Source of the DNA: Gonocerus acuteangulatus
Lineage: Eukaryota > Arthropoda > Insecta > Hemiptera > Coreidae
Direction of reading: 5' to 3'
DNA: 64,000 bases
Assembly (NCBI GenBank): GCA_946811695.1
Contig: OX328125.1
Location: forward strand, 102,458,176-102,522,175
Shown here piece by piece: positions 54,647 to 64,000 of the stretch. Below the pieces are notes generated by a model that saw only the letters and a program-made list of their open reading frames with translations, did no database searches and was not told the DNA's origin. The translations under genes and the position numbers were made by a program. Position 1 is the first letter of the stretch. Each line of letters begins with the position of its first letter.

Positions 54647-54950
54647 TTTGAAAGTAGCAAAACTACATTCCAAATTTTTTTGACGAAATGGAGCCAATCG
54701 TTCAATTTACCCCTCAATAAACCTCCACTTCATTTGCATGGATTTAATGCTCACTAAATGTAGAAGCTTTCGTGTAAGTATTGAATCTGTAGTCCGTTAG
54801 GGGGCTGAAGAAAAAAATCGCGAAAAAACTCTGATTCATTGATAGAAACAGAAGTGCGTTATTGGACGTCCAGAAAGTATGTTTTAAAAATAGTTTTAGT
54901 GAATTAAATAACCTTTTTTTTTTTAAAAGTAAATTTTATTTATTTTACGA

Positions 54951-55260
54951 TGGTATTGTCGGTCCGGAGTAAACCCCCCTCCTTATGAACCGATTTAGTT
55001 CATTTTTCTATTTCACTTTTCTCTCTATATTACTACTACGAATACCAAGTTTCGTTGAAATATAACAAATATTACGGCTGAAATGGTCAAATTAGTGTTT
55101 TGGGCTCGGGGTAAACCCCCCCTTCCGGTGGACCGATTTTGGTGGTTAACGAACTCGTTCAATCGTTTGCTAATTGAATGCTATATACCAAGTTTCGTGA
55201 CGAAAAAACAAAAACTCTGGCCGCTATCGTGTTAACAAACACACATATATATATATGCAG

Positions 55261-55311
<51 letters not shown>

Positions 55312-55444
55312 TATATATAAATTTTAACGGGGGTCATTTTCGCTGTCTACTAGGTAGGATCGATAAAGATTTGAAGAGATTTTTCAAAAATTCCGTCATG
55401 AGTCCAACCTCAATAGCTACTTTCCTTCGGAGGAAAGTGCTAAA
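54951..55444 (+). mobile_element. Helentron-type non-autonomous element, family 1 copy F, 5'-truncated
   Basis: Starts within an internal repeat (GGTCCGGAGTAAACCCCCC), has (TA)n near 55,270-55,308, and a complete 3' end with hairpin and CTAA at 55,441-55,444. Confidence 0.75.
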
Positions 55445-55629
55445 AAGAAAAAAGAAACTTAATAAGTCAACAATTACATTTTGTTAAAAAATAAAAATTA
55501 TGAAACACCTAAAATTCTTTTAATAGTCACTAAAAATCACAATAGCAGTTTTCTTATTATGATACCTACTTATTATATTACATTTTATTTTTACTTATTC
55601 TAAATTAAGTTTCATATTTATTTTAGTAC

Positions 55630-56052
55630 TTAATGGTACACGATATTTTTTGTTTCATTACCTGACGCGTAAACAAACAGAGCAGATGGTTTTCCAACAC
55701 GGGAACAGGCAACATACAATTTACCATGCGAGAAACATGGGTTTTCTAGATTAATACCAAAAACACTTAATGACTGCCCCTGGGATTTGTTTATAGTCAA
55801 ACTGAGTTCATAGGTCCAATAGCAATACAGCTGTAGGCACTGTAATGAATTCACAGCAGCTCGATTCAAACTTGCACCATTATTAGTCGAATGTCGGGCT
55901 TCACGGGTCTGTCTTAACCGAATTCTTTCACGTTCCTGTGCAGTACGATTAGATTGATAATTAATTTGATGCTTTGCATTTCGGGTTGTTCTGCCTAAAT
56001 TTGTCCGCCGCCTTATAGGAGGCATATTTAGTAAGTCACAAACACACAACAC
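55630..56052 (-). pseudogene. Helentron Rep/helicase gene, N-terminus fused to C-terminus by deletion
   Basis: From the internal Met at 56,025 the protein reads MPPIRRRTNLGRTTRNAKHQ and TAQERERIRLRQTREARHST, the start typical of animal Helentron proteins. After about residue 75 it continues TINKSQGQSLSVFGINL, FSHGKLYVACSRVGKP and NETKNIVYH, the last helicase (PIF1-like) motifs and C-terminus. The Rep nuclease with its HUH and Tyr residues, and helicase motifs I-V, are missing, so it is inactive but shows that autonomous Helentrons existed in this lineage. Confidence 0.85.
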
Positions 56053-56766
56053 TTTAGTAATTTTATAGAAATTTGTGGCATTTAGATTTAGTAATATTAT
56101 AGATGCCCAGCAAACAGATAAGTTTCAAGTGACATTTAACCACAGACCATTTACATTTTACCATAGTCAATTTGTTTTTGAGTAATGTTACCATCGTATA
56201 AATATTGACATTAATATTTATACGATACTAATGTCACTCAATTGTTTTTCCTTCCCAGAACCCCTCCACTAACACTTAAACTTTATGGTATGGTATTAAA
56301 GTTCAAATTGACCTTTAAGTATTATTACGAATCTTTTGTATGGGAATATAGAAAAGTGGAGTCTTTTTTACTTCGTTAATGCAAATATAAATTAATTTAA
56401 ATTGCATTATTAACATTTGATTCTAATGTCACCTAGTGATTACATGTTCTTTTTTTTTTAATTGTTTTTGCTTATACACAAATAATCTAATACGTTAACT
56501 GTTAAACATACTGTAATTGAGAACATATGTTTTTATTTAAAAATAAATTTGCGTTAAGGAAGTGAAAAAGACCCGAAGAGTGTTGTTTTTAGACTTTTTC
56601 AGGCAATGTTTTAAATTTTTCTCTCCGTAAGAACCATCCTTGTAGTTCAAGGAATATTATAAAAAAAGAATTAGCGAAATCGGTTCAGTTGTTCTCGAGA
56701 TTTGCGCTTACCAACACATTTAGCGATCCATTTTTATATAATAGATTATTTATTATATACACACAC

Positions 56767-56809
<43 letters not shown>

Positions 56810-57004
56810 TGTTAACACGATAGCGGCCAGAGTTTTTGATTTTTCTTCACGAAACGTGGTATATAGCGCTCGCTAGCAAACGATTGAACGAGTTCGTTAA
56901 CCACCAAAATCGGTCCACCGGGAGGGTGGGGGGGGGGGGGGGGTTCCCCGGACCCAAAATACTAATACGACCATGCCAGACGTAGTTTTTGTTATATTTC
57001 AACG
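56053..57004 (-). mobile_element. Helentron 5' leader and family 1 fragment
   Basis: Upstream of the helicase remnant on the minus strand: AAATGGATCGCTAAATGTGT and CTCGAGAACAACTGAACCGA (about 56,690-56,735), a (TA)n run (56,769-56,806), then an inverted fragment of family 1 internal repeat (GTTCGTTAACCACC, CGGTCCACCGG) to 57,004. The linkage suggests that these non-autonomous elements share leader sequence with the coding Helentron. Confidence 0.55.
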
Positions 57005-57009
57005 ACAAC

Positions 57010-57835
57010 AGATTATAAATTTTAAGGTCTTTTAGGTATTCTATTACTCTTTTCACGAAGGCTTCTTTTTTTGGACAACAGATCCTTAAGGGTAATCGGA
57101 AGTTGATGCCACACTCTGGCATCTTGGAATGCTAGGCAGTCCACTGGGATATGCCTAACATCGAGGATGCTGTCACACTGAGGTCGGCGGCGTCCTACCA
57201 GATGATGCCCATGCGTGAGACGGGTTTGACCGATCCGCAATCGGGGGGGTTATTACCACGTCTTCACGCCAGGGCATACTAGCAGTAATAGTCTTCGTTA
57301 AAACATAACTCTCGATGTTCGCAAGAAATGTCTTTACTGCTGTATTCTTCTTGCCATTTTATTTTAGCCAGGTTTCTTAGGTAGAAATTATAGTCGCCGA
57401 TATGTAAAGGAGGGGCAGGATCAGCCGCTGTAGACGAAGCCTGCCTCGCCAACACATCGGCTTTTTCATTTCCTTCAATGGAAGTATGCCCTGGCACCCA
57501 GAGAAATTTCACAATACTTCCTTTACTGGCTATATTACTTAATAATATTAATATTTCCAGAAGCAGTGGATCCCTGGTTAACTTTGTTTTCATAGCAACT
57601 AGAGAACTGTAGGAATAGGAATGTGCTGGGAATATTGTTGTAGCCTCTCAAGAAAAATTTTTTGGTACATCGAGGGAGCAGTGTCCTGCTTTCCCAATTG
57701 AGCCAAAGTGAAATCAATATGTGGGTCTAGGAGCATCCATGGACTTATGACCGACGGTAATGGACTTATACCAAACCGGAAAAATGTCACCGAAGCCCAT
57801 TTGTGTGCAAAAGCGATTCTTTACAATTATCCCAA
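57010..57835 (-). pseudogene. LINE ORF2 RNase H and C-terminal region, deleted and frameshifted
   Basis: Minus strand: SPWMLLDPHIDFTLAQLGKQ leads into RNase H, then after a deletion LEILILLSN, VKFLWVPGHTSIEGNEKADV and LARQA (RNase H end). MRIGQTRLTHGHHLVGRRRP with C...VRHIPVDC (zinc cluster) follows, and finally VIEYLKDLKIYNLL then a stop. RNase H has lost the segment after its first catalytic block. The 3' end abuts the Helentron fragment at 57,004. Confidence 0.75.
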
Positions 57836-58590
57836 ATGGCCGAGGGTGACATGACGACAAAGTCCATATTAAGTGAATTACTCCCGCTATAACTATGGTT
57901 TATACGTCCTGCTGACAGCTGAAAAGCAATATTGTTAAAAACAAATTAAGGCGGCGATTGTGATGGTCTATTCGGAATAATGGCGGAAATATTGAACATG
58001 AACTTTAATTTAATAATAAAATATTCTTAATACATTTTTCACTTTTTTTAATGATTTCTTTAATTTTTTATAATGCATTTTCCTTTAGTGTCGCTATCTT
58101 TCCTCTGTTTTAATAGATTTTTTCTGTGAATAACAACATTTGACCTGACTATTATACCTTTTTGTGTAGCTTAATAGACAGATTTTTTTTACTGTAAACA
58201 GCAGATATAGCTACTCATATTTTTTTTTAAAAATAGATTAAAATGAAGTTACTGGTTTCAGGGAAAAAAGTAATGCAAATTTTAGTTATTGCGTCGTATC
58301 ATCCGTTGTCCTGTAAACATTTGATATTTTTATTTAATTAATAGTTGATTCTGAATGTCTTAAATACAAAAACAATAAAAACTTTCAGTTCAAATGCTAG
58401 AAATTAAAAAAAAATACCTTAACCTTAAGGAACAATGACAGTTTTTTTTTTTTTTTTTAAAAAAACTAAAATATTAAATATCTTGGAAATGTGTAACTTT
58501 CGGATAAGGCAATTTGGGCTTATTTTTTTTTTTTTTTTTACCTAAACTATCACCCCGCGAAGGATGTGGGTCTATTTACCAGTAACCCTG

Positions 58591-58591
<1 letters not shown>
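57836..58591. other. No recognisable gene
   Basis: AT-rich, with T-tracts at 58,441-58,457 and 58,525-58,539. No motif. Confidence 0.45.

Positions 58592-58671
<80 letters not shown>
58592..58671. repeat. (TA)n microsatellite
   Basis: About 38 units with one G interruption near 58,605. Confidence 0.95.
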
Positions 58672-58674
<3 letters not shown>

Positions 58675-59284
58675 TCATTAATTACTCCATGAACATGATG
58701 AAGTTCTTAGTTTGGATATAAATATTGGGCACGAGACACATTCTTGGCAACTCAGTCTTTAAATAATACCTGAAGTGGCGAAATTCCGGGGGCGAGACTA
58801 AAGAACTGACCATACTACCTCCTAGAACGAGACTCGCAGTATCTACCTCTCTCTGCCCGCGAGAACATTTTTTTTTTAAGCAAAAAAAAAAAAAAAATGT
58901 TTTCAATTAGAGTGGAATTCTTATTGAAGGAATACTTCGACCTCCGGACAAAGAAGCGTCGGGTGCCAATATATTGGCCATCCAAAATGGAAACCTGAAA
59001 TTGAACTTAATATTCGATGGGAAAAAACAGCTGTTCACTCAGACTAAAGTGGCTGGTATTGACTGCGGGGGCCTGTACAGTTCATCGTACCCAACAGCCC
59101 CTGTCTGAAATTGAATTGGTTTTTCAGGTTAGATTCTGATGAAAAGAAATAGAAGCCTTCCTCTCGTTTCTCGTAGACGTTTCCTTGAAGCTCAGCCTTA
59201 GTATTCACGTCCTAAGCATTAGTCTATGAAACTGGATCTTCCCTAGGTTTAACTTTTTCTGGATGAATTCTACACAAACTTGCA
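58672..59284. other. No recognisable gene
   Basis: Moderate GC content. No motif or repeat identified. The frame at 58,682-58,906 on minus begins in an A-tract and has no similarity I recognise. Confidence 0.45.
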
Positions 59285-59784
59285 CAGAGATGGGCATCAT
59301 TTTATTTATAAATAAAAATACGAATTTATTCGTAATTCATATACTTGTAAATACGAATATAAATAAATTCGTATTCATAAGTGTGAATACGAATTTATTT
59401 TTATTCACGTATATAAAATATAAAAATACAAATACAATTTTATTCGCAAATTTCCCTGCGAATACAAATAAATTCACAGAGAATATTGTAAATAAAAAAT
59501 AAATGTGAATATTCACAAAAAATCAAGTGATTACAAAAAAAATCACATTAAAATATACGAATACAAATTTATTCACATGATAATTTGTACATACAGATTT
59601 ATTCACAATAAAATTTGCAAATAAATTATGAATTTATTCAAATTAACGATAAGATGATAATACTTAATTTTTTATGGAGGTACAGATGACCAGCTATGTC
59701 CCTGCAGCGTGGCTGGTGGTGCCGCGGCAGGCTCGGGATGAAAAAAAATCTAGGCGCTAATAACCTAGACGTTAAACGCCATAA

Positions 59785-59828
<44 letters not shown>

Positions 59829-60196
59829 GTATTATGATCTTATCGTTAATTCGAATAAATTCATAATTTTATTGTGAATAAATCTGTATTCACAAATAAT
59901 AATGTGAATAAATTTGTATTCGTATATTTTAATGTGTTTTTTTTTGTAATCACTAGATTTTTTGTGAATATTCACATTTTTTGTGATTATTTACAATTTT
60001 CTCTGTGAATTTATTTGTATTCGCAGGGAAATTTGCGAATAAAATTTTATTTGTATTTTTATGTTTAATATATGTGAATAAAAATAAATTCGTATTCACA
60101 CTTATGAATACGAATTTATTTATATTCGTATTTACAAATATATGAAGTACGAATAAATTCGTATTTTTATTTATAAATGAAATTATGCCCATCTGT
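59285..60196. mobile_element. hAT MITE, second copy with SINE-like core
   Basis: The terminus CAGAGATGGGCATC at left and ATGCCCATCTGTG at right, with palindromic arms, match the element at 53,705-54,646. The centre has ATGGAGGTACAGATGACC, GGCGCTAATAACCTAGACG and TTAAACGCC followed by (TA)n at 59,787-59,823, the same SINE-like core. No clean 8-bp duplication was found, so ends may be altered. Confidence 0.75.
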
Positions 60197-60329
60197 GATC
60201 GTGCACTTGTTGCTTCGTCATTCTTAAATTCCTTCAATTTGAATGGATGGAACCAGAATAGTGGTTCTCAATGTTTGTAATCTACTGCCTTGCGCGCCAT
60301 TCTGTTTCCCGGGAAAGGATACCCGCTGC

Positions 60330-60991
60330 TAGGGATGGGCGATAGTCGATGGTTCAGCACTATCGATAGGCCGATACTATCGGTTAAAATATCGATACTA
60401 CTATCGATAGTTATTCGATAATGGCTTCCCCTATTCCTTACATACCTGTCCAATGAAAAATTTAATTTTATTGAATTGAATTATCTATTACTTGCAGGAT
60501 TAGGTATATTAGGTCAAATAAAGGTTTGAAAAAGAAAACAAATTTATTTAAATTTATAAAAAGCATTTTCAGAGAAAAAAAAATAAAGTGGCACAAAAAA
60601 GTGCAATTATTTCAAACTGTATTGCACATTGAGCCACATATTACCAGAAAGTAAAACCAAAATTTCCGCTTTTCTTTGGCTTTGTCTAATCTGCTGCCTT
60701 GAAAGGATATTTTCAGCGGCTGAAAATACACATTCTGATGCTTCATACGACCTTGGAACACAAGGGTATTTACTGGCTACATTATGTAGTTGGTTGTATT
60801 CACCAGATGGTTCTTTTTCAGTATTTAATTCACGGTTCTGTGTCAGTATTTAATACCACAGCCCTCCAGATGCTGAGAACTTCAATTCTAGAAAAAAAGT
60901 AAAAAATCTATCGATAGTTCATGACTATCGATAGCTACTATTGATAGTCGATAGTTACCATCGATATATCGATAGTAACTATTGACTATCG
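60330..60991 (-). mobile_element. hAT element, second copy of the ATCGATAG family
   Basis: The left end TAGGGATGGGCGATAG and subterminal ATCGATAG arrays match 21,368-22,031. The right terminus is replaced after GACTATCG by unrelated sequence. The minus strand retains GEYNQLHNVASKYPCVP and SAAENILSRQQ, a decayed transposase C-terminus (about 60,640-60,860). Confidence 0.7.
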
Positions 60992-61689
60992 ACGTTCGCT
61001 GCACTGTGCGCGGAACGTCTATTGCACATGCAACAGATAGGTGCTGACGCTTGTATAAAGGTTAAAAAATATTGGTGTTTTGTAGATAAGAATAACATTC
61101 CTACCTAATTTGTGAAACTAATTTTTTTTTTTATTTATTTATTTATTTGTTTTTTTAATTTATTGTGTGTGCCGTGGTTCTGCTTAGGAGGCGATTATCT
61201 CATCCCAGGACAGCAAAATCAAAGTCCGTTAAAGTAGTAGTCAGATCGTAGAAGAAGAAGAAATTCTTCATTTAAAACTAGCTGTTCTGCCTATGACACT
61301 ACCCGTATCAAGATCTACCTGTGTGAAGTTACGTGAAAATCGTGTGGATTTGTATATATGTGTCAAGTAATTCGTGAAAAGGTCCACCAGAGGCCAGCAC
61401 CAATGCCTCCGAGAAAGATAGCTCTTCTCAAAGAAAGGCCAGCACTCCTTACTTAAACAGTGACTGTTGATATAAAATTGAAATAAACTGCATTACATGA
61501 TTATATAATGATGTAAAGTCATCAATGAGTTCGAGTTATTCCAATTATCAAGAACATAAACAAATACATTTTTAGACATTATTCAAAAGGGCTGTCGTTT
61601 CAAAATGGCCGTCAGAATCTGAATGGTTCAGTGTAGCGAATTTTTCTTCAACAAAACTTTTGACCTATTGACCAAATTCTGAAATTTGA
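60992..61689. other. No recognisable gene
   Basis: Includes ATTT-rich sequence at 61,130-61,145. No coding motif. The paired phrases AAAGAAAGGCCAGCACTCC and CACCAGAGGCCAGCACC are a minor direct similarity. Confidence 0.4.
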
Positions 61690-62230
61690 CTATTTTGACC
61701 TAGCCTAGGAGATTTCTCGTGTCAAGACATACCTGTGTGCCAAGTTTGGTCAAAATCGGACAAACGGTGTGGATTTGTATAAGGAACAAATAGACAAACA
61801 GACAGGTATTTTTATATATATAAAGAAATAAAGTATGCTACCAAAATGTTTTGGACTGCTATAAACACAGCGTACTTATCAATCATTCGAAAATTCATGT
61901 CTGTTGGTTAAAAGGTTTTTCTATTAATTTGGGAAATAATTTTGATGATTAGTTAAAAAATTAATATTAAGCAAATTTTAATAATATTTTAAATGCAAAG
62001 AATCATAATGATAAGTTTGACCAAATTTGGTGAAATGATTTTCGAAATAAGCGGGAAATGGTGGGTTCGATCCCCACCGGCGGCAGGAATTTTCTCATCT
62101 CAGGGCTCGCTGAGAAAATTCCTGGCTGCACCCTGGACGTCGGCGCTAATTCCCCAGGGAATCTATTAAAATTAATTCCGCGAAGATAGGTAGTTCCTTT
62201 GGGTCCACGCCTAGATCTTGCAAGAAGTCG
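61690..62230 (+). repeat. Composite: Helitron-like block, interspersed repeat, SINE
   Basis: 61,735-61,830 is an inverted block related to 15,125-15,480 (CCAAGTTTGGTCAAAATCGG, TAAGGAACAAATAGACAAAC). 61,845-62,045 matches the repeat at 34,860-35,080. A partial tRNA-derived SINE lies at 62,050-62,147: B box GGTTCGATCCCC at 62,064-62,075, AGGAATTTTCTCATCTCAGG and CGGCGCTAAT, the same family as 11,219-11,405. After the SINE the host repeat resumes with CCAGGGAATCTATT. Confidence 0.65.
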
Positions 62231-62689
62231 ATATAAAAGAAAAAACAATACAATATATATTAAAAAAAATAAGAAACAAGAAAATAACAGAAAAAAACTT
62301 AAGATGACAACAAAACAAAAAACAAGAATAATGCTTATTTAAAATGAAAACGTAAAAACATAAAATATTTTCGTCGAATACATAGTCATATCTTAGAATA
62401 ACAGAGAGTTAATTTGGGATGTGTAGGAAGTATTTCGATGTATGGACTACCCTCAGTTAGTAATACAGTAGTATAGTATTAGTAATATAGTAGCGATATA
62501 GAATATACTACAATATAACATAGAAAAAAAAATACACACAGATCACTACACACTGCCCAAAAATCTCAACTTATCCCCCACAATCTTAGACGTCTCAAAA
62601 TCTAATACATTTGTAGGACAGACCCTAATTTTTTTTTAACCAGTATTCCAGAAGATGCAAATGTCCTTATTAGCTGAGCGCCAAATCCC
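62231..62689. repeat. AT-rich DNA ending in a LINE-type 3' tail
   Basis: 62,524-62,680 resembles the LINE UTR at 34,665-34,825 (GACGTCTCAAAATCTAATAC; GATGCAAATGTCCTTATTAG then CTGAGCGCC), so it is probably another plus-strand LINE 3' end. No coding part precedes it. Confidence 0.45.
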
Positions 62690-62895
62690 ATATACTATCC
62701 TATCCTCTGTTAGTAAGTCCTAAAATATATCTGTAAAGAATTGTCAAGTTGCTGCGTTTTCTGCAATCAATCAGCATATACTTGACAGTTAGAGTTCTGT
62801 TCCACAGTCTTTGAGATGGTCTTTCTCTTCTATCTGGTAAGTACGAAAAGGTATGTCCTATCCGAAGTATCTCTATAAAATTACTTCGTCTTGTA
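62690..62895 (-). pseudogene. LINE ORF2 C-terminal fragment
   Basis: Minus-strand reading RRSNFIEILRIGHTFSYLPD, RRERPSQ and LTVKYMLIDCRKRSNLTIL corresponds to the R-L-R-I-G-H and V-K-H-I-L-x-x-C blocks of the other LINEs. Zinc-cluster residues are partly lost. Confidence 0.65.
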
Positions 62896-63019
62896 CAGAG
62901 ATTTTGTTTTGTTTTTTTTAACCCAGGCTTTTGAACGGTTATTTGTCTCTGATTATCTCAGTTCTTAAATATATATTTTTTAAATTGCATTTAACAGTAA
63001 AATACGTATTTTAGCAAAG

Positions 63020-63071
<52 letters not shown>

Positions 63072-63600
63072 GAGAAACGTATTTGTATCTAATAGTATTT
63101 TCATAGAGTGAACATTGAAACGGTGGAAGGATCTTGCTTTTCAGAATTCATTCTATTGATGGTCGCTTTACTTGACACCTAGACTATTTAAGTCAATGTT
63201 TTATGATCGGAAGCAGGCTATTTGCCGACAAATTTGCCAAAAATAGGGTTATTGAACGCAGTACAATAAATTCAGTCGAAATTTATAAACTTGTCATTTT
63301 ACTGTCCATACAAACCATTCCACGTGTTGGCGTTCAGTAAATCCTGGAGATACATCATGGATGAATAGAGTAGCAGATCAAAGGAGAGAGTTGATTGGTT
63401 AACCAGAACCCGGAAAACATGAAATCCAGGCGATTCGTTCCTGTGAACATTTATTCAAATAAAAGGTTCTCAACTATAGGCAAATATCAGAATTTATGAT
63501 CACAACATTATACCTGCAATTCAATACAAAGATTATCATTAAAATTATGAAATTTCTGTTCCGACATTTATGCCCAATGATCATACCTCAAATCTTACAC
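62896..63600. other. No gene; (TA)n at 63,023-63,067
   Basis: Apart from the microsatellite, no motif was recognised. Confidence 0.45.
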
Positions 63601-63602
63601 GT

Positions 63603-63675
63603 TTTTTTACGGGGAAGCCCCAACCAAGCCATTAGCGCCGGGTAATCAACAGGTTACCACCCTTCCTGGATATTT
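63603..63675 (-). repeat. SINE tail and body fragment
   Basis: The minus strand reads GGTGGTAACCTGTTGATTAC, CCGGCGCTAATGGCTTGG, then an A-rich end. The same order occurs in the 5S-derived SINE (48,560-48,605), so this is a 5'-truncated copy of that body type. Confidence 0.65.
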
Positions 63676-63869
63676 ATGTAGCACCACGGACATTTTTCAA
63701 GGGGCACATAGATGAAATAATTCAATCGATTGCAGGCAGGAATCGAAACAACGTCTTCTAGTGCAGCAAGGGAAACCACCTTAAAACGGAGGGTCCTACA
63801 TTTTCCTCATTTTGCGTATTTATACTTATATTTATATAATTAATAAATAGACAATTTTCTCATGTAGAG

Positions 63870-64000
63870 AGTTTTTTTGGGCATAAATATGCTTTAGCGG
63901 TGACTAAACTGAAAAAAAAAAAACGTTACGAAAAACTGTCCGCTGGCGATCGCGGATGCGCAGTGGCGATCTCGGATGCACACAGGTGTTTGCGCATGCG
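63870..64000 (-). repeat. Partial copy of the GC-rich repeat element, running off the window
   Basis: On the minus strand GCATATTTATGCCC, GTTTAGTCACCGCTAAAG and 20-bp-spaced GCGCATCCGAGATCGCCACT-type units match 20,600-20,905 in inverse orientation. The last bases TTTGCGCATGCG contain another NRF1-like palindrome. Confidence 0.6.

Larger units (their letters stand above)
51385..54948. mobile_element. Mariner-like foldback element with arms of about 0.5 kb, carrying insertions
   Basis: The left arm (51,385-52,985, excluding an inserted Helentron-type element) and the right arm (53,490-54,948, excluding an inserted hAT MITE) are reverse complements: ATTAAATCCATGAAAATAAA at 51,565 against TTCATTTGCATGGATTTAAT on the right, and ATGGCCAAACTGTGGGCATC against its counterpart near 53,650. 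The centre encodes part of a mariner transposase. The right outer end is cut off by the Helentron-type fragment at 54,951. Confidence 0.75.

Noticed and set aside
62003..62248. Minus-strand frame with PPVGIEPTISRL
   Set aside because: It is antisense to the SINE head. The phrase comes from the B-box region, which commonly gives such spurious peptides.

Overview
The window looks like intergenic and intronic DNA from an AT-rich invertebrate genome, most likely an arthropod. The taxon is inferred only from the transposon types: Helentrons with DINE-like derivatives, PIF/Harbinger, hAT and mariner elements, RNase H-bearing LINEs, tRNA- and 5S-derived SINEs, and hammerhead-like motifs of the Penelope type. 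No prokaryotic gene, operon or CRISPR array is present. Long (TA)n runs recur every few kb, and nearly every recognisable coding stretch belongs to a transposable element and is broken.

The only good evidence for a host gene is a pair of minus-strand exons (25,749-25,911 and 21,015-21,280). They are separated by a 4.47 kb intron, join in phase 0, and encode a coiled coil followed by a Tyr/Pro/Gln-rich stretch. I do not recognise the protein. The intron holds a hAT element, a LINE 3' end, a Helentron-derived element and a broken LINE ORF1.

Layout: 0.2-1.1 kb, internally deleted PIF/Harbinger with both of its genes truncated. 2.0-3.6 kb, two long palindromes carrying hammerhead-like motifs on both strands. 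5.5-7.9 kb, hAT MITE, LINE 3' end, Helentron-derived element. 11-18 kb, SINE, hAT MITE, LINE remnants and a second Helentron-type family. 18.7-20.0 kb, a 37-bp satellite with an 11-unit higher-order period. 20.2-20.9 kb, GC-rich minisatellite with NRF1-like palindromes. 21-26 kb, host exons and intron. 26.4-30 kb, LINE and a 1.7 kb Helentron-type copy. 31.2-34.8 kb, one LINE 3' end split by a TIR element (itself split by a Helentron-derived element) and by a Harbinger element. 36.3-38.3 kb, a 150-bp satellite with a four-unit period and a diverged minisatellite. 40.6-46.5 kb, a TIR element and a young Ty3/gypsy retrotransposon. 47-50.6 kb, tRNA-SINE, 5S-SINE, an ETS-motif-rich tandem array and a LINE with target-site duplication. 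50.9-54.9 kb, a mariner-derived foldback whose two arms act as empty sites for each other's insertions. 55-58 kb, a deleted Helentron gene and LINE remnants. 59-64 kb, hAT elements, SINE and LINE fragments.

The most notable points are the hammerhead-like palindromes; the shared GGCGC...GCGCC 3' tail linking LINEs with tRNA- and 5S-derived SINEs; two families of Helentron-type non-autonomous elements with subterminal inverted repeats, 3' hairpins and an internal microsatellite; the deeply nested insertions; and a nearly intact gypsy element with a tRNA-Phe primer site, an in-frame UGA between gag and pol, and two single-base frame breaks.
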